A stretch of DNA of 64,000 nt from Homarus americanus (Eukaryota > Arthropoda > Malacostraca > Decapoda > Nephropidae). This document shows positions 56,105-64,000 of this stretch, in pieces. The DNA lies in assembly GCF_018991925.1 (NCBI RefSeq), contig NW_024756459.1:298501-362500 (forward strand), read 5' to 3'. Each line of letters begins with the position of its first letter. The stretch's first letter is position 1. The translations under genes were made by a program, and so were the position numbers. A model generated the notes under the pieces. It was given only the letters and a program-made list of their open reading frames with translations. It searched no databases and was not told the DNA's origin.

Positions 56105-56295
56105 TGTTAATCGACTCCCTCCCCCTCTCTTCCCCCCCCCCACCCCCCTCTTCCCCCTCACCCCACCCCTCACCCCCACTCTCCCCCTTCCCACTCACCC
56201 CACTCCCCCTCCCCCTCTTCCCACTCACCCCCCACTCCCCCTCCCCCAGTCCGTATTCTTTGTTGGTGTTTGCTTTGTGTCCCCCCCCCTGTTCG
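56105..56295. repeat. C-rich (CCCCCTCTTCCCACTCACC) tract
   Basis: About 190 bp almost purely pyrimidine on plus, with repeats of CCCCACTCCCCCTCCCCCTC. Strong G-quadruplex/i-motif potential. Overlapping frames (69-110 codons) on both strands are artefacts. Confidence 0.9.
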
Positions 56296-56624
56296 TGTCT
56301 CCGTCTGTCGTAGTTCATCCTGGGAAAATAATTACCCACTCCGGCACGATCAGGAGGCCGGAATTTCATTAGCATCGACCGTCGGTATAGGAACTTCCAG
56401 GACTGTGATTCTCAAAAAAAAAGTTCCATCGTTGAGTTGTGGCCTTAACTAGGGGGGATAATGAGGATGCACTTGACTGATTAACTTAGGGCGCAAAGAC
56501 GAATTTTCTAAATATCGTAAGTTATTTTATTCTCTCGTAAACTAGAGGTGTGTGAAGGTATCTAATTAGGTTATACTCACATGATGATGCAAATGAATTC
56601 TTAAAGGTTCCTACGTTAATATTT

Positions 56625-56860
56625 TAGGTTACCTGAAGACTAGACACTTCAGCTTATTTTACCTAATGATTAATCTCCATATGTTACCCGAGGGGTTAGG
56701 TTAGATTAAACTGGATTATGTTAAGTTAGATTAGATAACGTTAGATTAGGTCATGTTAGGTTAGATGAGGTTAAGATACAATGTTTGGTTAGATTAAATT
56801 TAGGGTGATCTTGCAGTGAAATTACCCAAGGGTTAATTAATATTCAAGTGATGTAAATTT
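56625..56860. repeat. Inverted-arm element with TTAGG core, copy E
   Basis: Left arm GGTTACCTGAAGACTAGACA, then CTTCAGCTTATTTTACCTAA and TGATTAATCTCC. The right arm on minus is TTTACATCACTTGAATATTA then GGTAATTTCACTGCAAGATCACCC. The core is GGTTAGATTAAACTGGATTA/GTTAGATTAG words. About 236 bp. Confidence 0.52.
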
Positions 56861-57861
56861 TCTTATAACAAGAGAAGCTCATTTGACTCACCTTAATTAC
56901 CATACGTAAGATAACGACAAAAACAAATCAAAATAATGGCCACTGCAACGAGAAGTGTTCATTTTAGTTTAATCTTAAATGAGAAAAAAAAACTTATATG
57001 TCAAGACAGGACGTGGGAGCCTTAAGACTCTGGTAAAGTATAAATTGATCAATACAAAAGGCGGGAATGATCCACTTAAGATCCATGGACGTATAGCTTA
57101 TCGACATTTGATAACGTCGATAACCGCTTAGGGTCGTGTACAAGGGCGAGTTTAGGTTAGGGTTTGGTTAGGTTAAGTTAGGGTTAGGTTTACAGAGATC
57201 GTGTCGTTCCTTTAGGGTTTAATACGTGTTTACTAAAAAAATATTCGAGTTTATATATTATACCGTATATTTAAATCAAACTCGAGCGATATTACCGGTA
57301 CTGAAGTGTTGTTATATAAGACCCACATCAGCTTTTCCGAAGTAGTCGTTAATGTGTCGTTCTAAGATGAAGAAATCCGTGTATTGGTTATTCACTTGAT
57401 ATACATAATGGGAATGTATAGTTAGGTGTTTGGGACGGGGAAAATCTGTCTTGGATTTGTGATTTTCGACTCGTCTCAATTTTTAGGTTTTATTGTTTTT
57501 AAAGGGGTTCTATAGGGGTTTACGTGTGTATGTATGTGCGTATATATACATGTATGTATGTGTGTATATATATATGTATGTGTGTGTATGTATGTATGTT
57601 TATGCTGTCGTGTGTCTTTGTACCTTGAACTTATAAACAAATTCGGGTGTGTTGAGATAGAACACCCCTCTCCTCACCCCTTCCCTCACCCCCAACCCTC
57701 CCCCAGCCCCCAACTCTCCCCAACCCTCCCCCAACCCTCCCCCTCCCCCCAACACCTGAATTTCTTTCCATAAGTTCAGGGGTTCAATGTTGGCACGATT
57801 TAGTGTCTGGACCTTTGTGTGTGTAAGTTCAGGGGTTCAAAGTTGACCTAACACTGATATT
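56861..57861. other. Intergenic DNA
   Basis: Contains GATAACGTCGATAACC near 57110, TTAGGGTTAGG words near 57150-57190, a GTATGTATGTG run at 57520-57600 and a CCCCAACCCTCCC tract at 57660-57750. No gene. Confidence 0.55.
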
Positions 57862-58100
57862 ATGGATCACATGAAGATTGGGCACCCCAGCTTATTTCAA
57901 TTTAAGTTCAACCTAACCTTTCCTAATCTAATCAAATTAACCTAATCTAACCTAACCTAATCTAGTCTAATCTAACCTAACCTAATCTAATCTAATCTAA
58001 CCTAACCTAACCTAACCTAATCTAATCTAATCTAATCTAACCTAACCTAACCTAACCTAACCTAACCTAATCTAACCTAACCTAATCATCACGTGACCCG
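57862..58100. repeat. CCTAA/CCTAAT array flanked by inverted arms, copy G
   Basis: Starts TGGATCACATGAAGATTGGG then CACCCCAGCTTATTTCAA. The core (57910-58088) mixes CCTAA and TCTAA pentamers, about 35 units. It ends AATCATCACGTGACCC, a short right arm. The core is longer and cleaner than in other copies. Confidence 0.6.
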
Positions 58101-59963
58101 ATATTGTAATTGAAATATGATGAAAAAATCCCGAATTATTATCTACTTTGTAATAATATATTTTATTTATCTTTTTCATTTATTATTAATGGTATTTATT
58201 TATGGATATATTAAAAATAATACTAAAAAATATCCCCCACAATATATTTCAACTCAGAATAGCCCCATAAAATAAGATACTTTTTACATAATTTTCTTTC
58301 ATTTCTTTCACGTTTGTATTTTGTATTAATATTTTTCTCTCCTATTTCAATTTGTCTCTTTTTTCTCTCACGAAATTGACGCTACTCCCGTTTTGGAGTT
58401 TGTGGTAAAAACCCAACTTTCAAAGGTAATTTTAAAAGACTGTGGATCTATTTTCGTTCTTTCTCTCGTTTGGGGTCGTGTGAGGGTGTTATTGGAACTG
58501 TGTGTGTACTGTAGATGTTAAAGGTGTGTGTCTGTGTACGCATGAGATATAGTATGTTTTGTGTGTGTACATATTTTGATAGTGTGTGTGTTTGTGTACA
58601 GAATATCTAGGTTGTGTTTATATGTACAGGAAATGCTACTTGTGTGTGTGTGTGTGTGTGTGTGTTCAGTCGTGAACTTTTGTACTTTGTTCAAGAGTCA
58701 CATTAAAGGTCCATAGTTAACACACTTGATTAAGCAACCTCAATGAGTTAAGTGCCTTTAGGAATGAGTTACCTTACGAACTTTTGAGAATCTACCTTTG
58801 TGTCACACCTTAATTTACGAGCTTTTGAGAATCTACCTTTGTGTCACACCCTTCGTATATCACGATATCATTTTCTGCTACATTTTCTAACTAAGAGAGA
58901 AAGAAAATCTATGAACTTTGAGAATTTACCCGGGAGAGAAATGTTTAGCATTACAGATTATAGGCGGTAAGGTCGAGAATAGTCCTGTTTTTTTTTTTTT
59001 TTTAATTTTTGTTTGTTTTAAGGGAAAATGCTTGATGGTGTTGATGGTGAGTATTGTTGTTGGCAATAGTGAGTTTACACCACACCGTTACCATTGGACA
59101 ATATCACACTATACAAATTCCCAACAGGTTAGGTGAGGTTTGGTTAGTGTTAGAGGTCAATCTTTAGGTTAGATTAGGTCAGGTTAGGTTAGAGAGAGGT
59201 TAATCTTTAGGTGACATAAGGTAGGGTTAGGTTAGGCTAGTGTTAGGAAGGTTAGATATTTTTCAGGGAATCCCCATAGTGTAAATACAGACCTATAGTG
59301 AAATATATAATAGCTTTATATTATATTTAATTTATATAATTCACTAAATAGCAATTAATTATCAATATAGACGTAGATAGTTAATATTCCTCAGTGGCAA
59401 GACAAGGGATAAGATCTAGCTCAAGATAAATAAGATAGCTTAAATATATCTGTCTGTAGTTTAATTGTCTCACGCTTGAGGTATATCCGTTACATTTAAA
59501 AGCCGTCTTGGGTGTAGTGAATTAAAGTGACGTCTCGCTTGACTTAAATTAAAAGGCTCGGCGCTAAACTTCCATAGATTTTGGCAACGTCTCTCTCCGC
59601 AATATTTAGATGCCAAGTTCATGATCATCTCTCAGTCTCCAATTATCTAAACATCAGTAAACATCTAAACTTATTGTGGCTTTGAGATAATATTCCCTTG
59701 TGATTTATATAAAAACACGAGATATTTGACCGTAATGAGAGATAATAAATATAAAGTTTATTAAATCTTTCCCGTTAACATCACTGGGTAGAACGGCTTG
59801 TCGGCTTCACCACGCGACTCTTGTGTCAGTAGTGCTCAAGGGCTTGGAGAGTGAGGATGTTGGTGAATGCAGTGCGGGGTCAGTGAATAACGTGTAGTTA
59901 TGAATAGTCTCGTGGATTTACTCTGACGTTCCTGTATTTGGGGTTTTTATACCTCTGGCCGCC
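58101..59963. other. AT-rich intergenic DNA
   Basis: Holds a TG run at 58640-58664, a duplicated GAGAATCTACCTTTGTGTCACACC (58787-58850 area), and TTAGG-like words with arm-like CTTTAGGTGACATAAGGTAG at 59125-59250. No gene recognised until the candidate start at 59964. Confidence 0.5.
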
Positions 59964-59989
59964 ATGACGAGTCGACAGAACTCCTCAGA
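59964..59989 (+). CDS. Speculative first coding exon (start codon in strong context, then splice donor)
   Basis: GCCGCCATGA is a textbook metazoan translation start context. The frame ATG ACG AGT CGA CAG AAC TCC TCA GA is followed at once by GTAAGT, a consensus 5' splice site. This would be a 26-nt first coding exon (MTSRQNSS-, phase 2) of a plus-strand gene lying mostly beyond or sparsely within this window. I see no later exon to confirm it. Chance cannot be excluded. Confidence 0.2.
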
Positions 59990-60384
59990 GTAAGTGACAA
60001 GTCGTTATTTTCTCGAGGATAAGTTCACAGGTGGCGAGGCTAGGTCATGGATAACAGCCTCAAGGATCGTAGTCACTCGATATACCTACAAGAAAACCCT
60101 TAAATATACCTAAATAACATTAAAATACCTTAAATAAAACCCTACAAATATAACAAAACAATTAACAAAAGACTCCATAGAACATTTAAACCAGAGAATT
60201 GTAAATATATTGAATTTTTTGTTTACATTAATAAACACCTAATCTCGTTAACTAACCCCTGAGAATATTTTAACATACATCGTTTATACATTTTAACAGC
60301 AGGCGGCGTGACAGGTAAGACGGGGTTAATTAGTGTAATATTTACCTGTGTTTGCGTCTTATGACTTATCGAGGCGGTGTTCGT

Positions 60385-60612
60385 ACGTGGTGCCGGGGTG
60401 TGACTTGTGCTTGTCGTGTGCGTCTTGTGCTTGTGTGCGTCTTGTATTTGTCGTGTACGTCTCTATTTCTGTGTTGTGTGTACGTCTTGTGGCTGTCCTG
60501 TGCATCTTGTGCTTGCCGTGTGCGTATTGTACTTTCCGTGTGCGTATTGTACTTCCGTGTACGTCTTATTCTTATCGTGTACGTCATATTCTTGCCTTGT
60601 ACGTCTTCAATA
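60385..60612. repeat. Degenerate ~30-bp array (CTTGTCGTGTACGTCTTGTG)
   Basis: Seven to eight diverged copies built on CTTGYCGTGTRCGTCTTGTG/TATTGTACTT. Three overlapping plus-strand frames (88-126 codons, C/V/L/R-rich) are all open here, which argues against any being real. Confidence 0.85.
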
Positions 60613-60750
60613 CGTCAACCCTTCAAACTATGTTTTTTGTCAGGATATTGCCATGTATACACACATCCGGTGACTTACACACACATACACACGTACACTT
60701 TCACACGTACACACTTTTTTCCTAATGCTTAGTTTCTCACAAGAACCTAA

Positions 60751-60755
60751 GCGCG

Positions 60756-60794
<39 letters not shown>

Positions 60795-60869
60795 ACACCC
60801 ACACACCCCCTCCACACACACACACACACCCTCCACACATACACACACCCTCCACATACACACACCCTC

Positions 60870-60915
<46 letters not shown>

Positions 60916-60956
60916 CCACACACATACACACCCTCCACACACACACACACACACTA
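60751..60956. repeat. Compound (GC)n(CA)n microsatellite with CACACCCTCCACA units
   Basis: Seven GC dinucleotides pass into CA repeats interrupted by CCCTCCACA about six times. H/T/P and C/V/G frames on the two strands are artefacts. Confidence 0.95.
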
Positions 60957-61424
60957 CATGTCATTTCCTTAAGTAGCTCACGGTAGTCGACCCTTGAATA
61001 CAGACAGTCCTCCAGTTATATTTCGCAACAGATTGATGAAGATAATGAATGAAGGAAATGAAGGAAGGCGTTGTTAAGTGAATGCAGACAAGTTGAAAAT
61101 ATTACCCTGGTGTTGGATCATTTAGAATTATGTTTTGGGGTTTAAATTTCTGGTGTTTTTGTTGGTTTTAAATTATTGGTTTAAGTTTTTACGGCTGTTT
61201 TTGTTTGTTTATTTGTTGTTTTATTGGATATTATTATTGTTGTTGTTTTGTGATTAATTTATTATTATTATTATTGTTAAATTATTATTATATTATTATT
61301 ATTAAGAGTATTGTGATTAATGTTGTTATCTTAGGTGTTTGTACTGATGTTATGATTGATAATAGTTGGTGTAGCTGAAATATAGATACTGTATTATGTT
61401 ATAGCTGTTGATCTTGATATTGAT
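60957..61424. other. AT-rich intergenic DNA
   Basis: Includes ATT-rich low complexity at 61255-61310. Nothing recognised. Confidence 0.6.
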
Positions 61425-62033
61425 ACATAAGAATAGAGGAAACTGCAGCGGGTCTATTGGTCCATACTGGGCAATCCCATTTACACCCAACACCTATTGC
61501 TCATATATCCATCCAACCCATGTTTGAAGCTATCTAGCGTGTTCGAGTTAATGATGATGTTTGGTAACTTGTTCCACTCGTCCACTATATTTCCAAACCA
61601 ATGTTTACGTATTTCGCGCCTAAATCTAAATTTGTCTAATTTAAAACCATTGTTACGAGTTCGCTCCTGGTTGGATTGTTTGAGTACCTTTGTATATCAC
61701 CTTTGTTTAGCCCTGACTTCCATTTATACACCTCTATCAGGTCGCCCCTCACTCTACGTCTCTCGAGGGAGTGCAAATTAAGATGCTTTAACCTGTCTCT
61801 ATACACAAGGTTCCTAATGCCCGGGATTAGTCTTGTCATTCTCCTCTGAATTCTTTCCAAGGATTCTATATCCATTCTGTAATACGGTGACCAGAATTTA
61901 ACTGCGTAATCCAAGTGAGGTCTCACAAGTGCAAGATATAGTTTAAGGATGACCTCGCTAGTCTGGTAACTAACATTCCTTTATATGAACCCAAGAACTT
62001 TGTTAGCCTTGTTTCGAGAGTCTTGATAAAATG
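61425..62033 (-). pseudogene. Non-LTR retrotransposon, RT C-terminal part plus 3' end, broken
   Basis: On minus, NKANKVLGFI is followed by an in-frame TAA (61983-61981). Then come SYQTSEVILKLYLALVRPHL, DYAVKFWSPYYRMDIESLER, IQRRMTRLIPG and ERRRVRGDLIEVYKW, the conserved end of CR1/Jockey-type reverse transcriptases. A frameshift near 61670 separates TRNNGFKLDKFRFRREIRKH and DEWNKLPNIIINSNTLDSFK, which end at a stop near 61494. A short 3' UTR reaches about 61425. Only the last quarter of the polymerase is present, so it is a 5'-truncated, dead copy. A shorter copy lies at 54762-54917. Confidence 0.88.
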
Positions 62034-62035
62034 TA

Positions 62036-63046
62036 AACCTGATGATGTGATGTGGCGAATGTGTTAATGTGTTCATTTATCTGTTGTTTACACTATCACT
62101 GCGCATGCGTACCACAGAGGGAGCAACATCAGGTTAGGTTAAGTTAAGTTAGATTAATTTAAGTGAATTAAATGAGGAATTAAATATATTAATAATTTTA
62201 CCTCGAATATCTTTGACTCGAAACCTTCACCTGTCAGATATTACCAAATATTAACAATTAAATACAAAATTTCTCGCTTTTTTGGCTATTTTTTTTTTTT
62301 TTTTGTCTGGTAATAAAATATAATTTGTATCGTGTCGTCATTGCCAGATAAGGGAAAAAATCAGAATAAAGGGGTATTTTATTTCTAACTGGCCTATTTT
62401 ATTTAGGTTTATTTTATACAATTTAAAACTACAGTTGGAATGAAATAAACGGGGTATTTTATTTCTCACATCGACCTAATTTATTATGATTTATTTTATA
62501 CAATTTAAAACAACAATACGAATAAGCAACAGGAACCACCTCATTACCATTCGCGTCACTAATCCACAATCGACAACTTAACCTAATCAGAGTTAAGATA
62601 ATCAAGTCAAAAGTATTGGAAACATTATGGAATAGGTTATCTTGTGTTAGTTATATATTCATGTTTACTTGTGAATATATATGATAAATCAGAGTGCTTG
62701 GGAGTGGTGATTATTGGATGGTTTTGTGTCGCCAAACCACCACGGCAGATTGACCTTATAAAGTGGTTTTTATATTGGATGGTTTAGGTAGGGTTGCTGT
62801 GAATGGTTTAGGTTTGGTTAGATTAAGTTAGGTGAGGTCAGGTTTGGTTAGATTAAGTTAGGTTTGGTTAGATTAAGTTAGGTTAGATTAAGTTAGGTTA
62901 GATTAAGTTAAGTTAGGTTTGGTTAGGTTAGGGTAGGCTTTCATGTTCGGGCCCAGGTACAGATACCAACCCGGGTCCAGCACTCTGAATTTTTCTCTGT
63001 TTATTTTTTGCAAAAGAGCCGAGTATGCCGAGTTTGTGTACAGCTT
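62036..63046. other. AT-rich intergenic DNA with TTAGG-like words
   Basis: 62800-62940 carries about fifteen GGTTAGATTAAGTTAGG words. TAAAACTACAGTTGGAATGA-type wording with GGGGTATTTTATTTCT repeats twice (62372-62405 and 62451-62485). No gene. Confidence 0.55.
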
Positions 63047-63245
63047 AACCATTTATAAGAGCAGATATGAACCAGCCAGACCTAACCTAACCTAATCCAA
63101 CCTAACCGTTTATGAGGGCAGATATGAACCAGCCAGACCTAACCTAACCTAACCATTTATAAGAGCAGATATGAACCAGCCAGACCTAACCTAACCTAAC
63201 TTAATCCACCCTAACCGAACCATTTATGAGAGCAGCGAGACATAA
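63047..63245. repeat. Tandem array, AACCAGCCAGACCTAACC units
   Basis: About four copies containing CCATTTATAAGAGCAGATAT, then GAACCAGCCAGACC and CCTAACCTAA. This is another array whose unit has a CCTAA core. Confidence 0.88.
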
Positions 63246-63304
63246 CCTAACTTAACCTGGGAATTCTCACAATGTAAAAATTTAACTAGTTTAAAAGTCT
63301 CAAA

Positions 63305-63605
63305 CTGTCTTTCTCCTTTTCCCCTCTCAACCTTATCTCCCCTTGCCCCGCCCATACCCCTTCGCCCCTGTTGCCCCAGCCCTTCGCCCCCTTGCCTTAC
63401 CCCTTTGCAACCTTAACCCCACTCCTTCGCTCCTTGCCCCACCCCTTTGCCACCCTTGTCCCACCTCTTCACCTCCTTCCCACCTCTGCCCACTCCCCAC
63501 CCTTCCCCAACTCCTTCGCCCCACTCCCCTACCTCTTCACTCCACCCCCCCTACCCCTCTCCCCCGTTGCCTCGCGCCCCCTAGCTTTCTCGCCTATCCC
63601 TCCCC
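63305..63605. repeat. Pyrimidine-rich CCCCTTCGCCC repeat
   Basis: Imperfect CCTTCGCCCCTTGCCCCACC units. Frames of 63-120 codons on both strands are artefacts. Confidence 0.85.
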
Positions 63606-63829
63606 TGCCCGCGCCGTGACGATATGTAAACACAGTAAGCCACTTAACACGGGCAGTTTATCGCGGCAGTTTAATCTTATTTTTGTCACATTTACACTTT
63701 ATTAGCGCCATTTAACCTAATTTTTTTGTTATGTATATTACCAGTGTTATTATTCAGGCCGAGGTGTCTGTTTGTGTGTCGGTAATTATTATTATTGTGT
63801 TTGTTTGTTTGTGTACTAGTCTCCGGGGT

Positions 63830-63832
<3 letters not shown>

Positions 63833-63875
<43 letters not shown>
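63833..63875. repeat. (GA)n microsatellite
   Basis: About 21 GA dinucleotides followed by GATA-rich sequence. Confidence 0.96.
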
Positions 63876-63878
<3 letters not shown>

Positions 63879-63973
63879 TTGAAATAGATAGATAATAGAT
63901 ATATAGATGTTAGATCGATAGATAGGTAAGCATTATATTGGAGTAAATTCCTATTATCAGAGTGTATGAGCGA

Positions 63974-63996
63974 CAGACAGACAGACAGACAGACAG
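63974..63996. repeat. (GACA)n microsatellite at window edge
   Basis: Five to six GACA units reaching almost the end of the window. Confidence 0.9.
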
Positions 63997-64000
63997 GTAG

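Noticed and set aside
60348..60732. Frames of 88-126 codons with repeated cysteines
   Set aside because: All three plus frames are open across a degenerate 30-bp tandem repeat, which explains them without coding.
61497..61781. 94-codon plus-strand frame
   Set aside because: It is antisense to the LINE reverse transcriptase remnant, which explains the sequence.

Overview
This window looks like intergenic DNA from an arthropod nuclear genome, most probably a decapod crustacean. The evidence is AT-rich sequence, very many tandem repeats, scattered short runs of the arthropod telomere-type pentamer (TTAGG/CCTAA), broken non-LTR retrotransposons and DNA-transposon relics, and no recognisable intact protein-coding gene. 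The decapod call is inference from repeat style. I found no operon structure and no CRISPR array.

Layout. 0-3.9 kb: a Tc1/mariner (pogo/Tigger-like) relic with TA target duplication at 255-714, then AT-rich DNA. 3.95-12.7 kb: a satellite block with a 19-bp array, 14-bp and 21-bp arrays, then two large neighbouring arrays (unit about 29 bp, 8.48-10.61 kb; unit 42 bp, 10.74-12.69 kb) whose units both carry CCTAACCTAA-type cores. 16-20.2 kb: a transposon cluster with a frameshifted Jockey-like LINE reverse transcriptase, a 152-bp inverted-repeat element, a 109-bp inverted-repeat unit, and a 1.28-kb P-superfamily element that still encodes a broken two-exon THAP DNA-binding domain. 21.1 kb: two perfect AGGTCA direct repeats (DR1), with a third at 13.0 kb. 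22-49 kb: dozens of short tandem arrays in all stages of decay, a tRNA-derived SINE candidate (29.65 kb) and a CCAAT/CRE-rich segment (34.6 kb). 49.46 kb: an apparently intact tRNA-Glu(UUC) gene on the minus strand, the only gene I call with high confidence. 53.7, 54.8 and 61.4-62.0 kb: three LINE fragments on the minus strand; the last two come from the same family. 60-64 kb: CA/GT arrays, TTAGG-rich arrays and pyrimidine-rich tracts.

A recurrent theme is a dispersed element whose arms (motifs like GATCACCTGATGATTAGACA and TTATTTCACCTGATGATT) flank a core of degenerate CCTAA/TTAGG repeats in inverted orientation. I see whole or partial copies near 1.3, 26.4, 34.5, 43.0, 49.1, 56.6 and 57.9 kb. 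It may be a little-described non-autonomous inverted-repeat family with a telomere-like core. Most long open frames in the window arise from simple repeats and do not represent genes.
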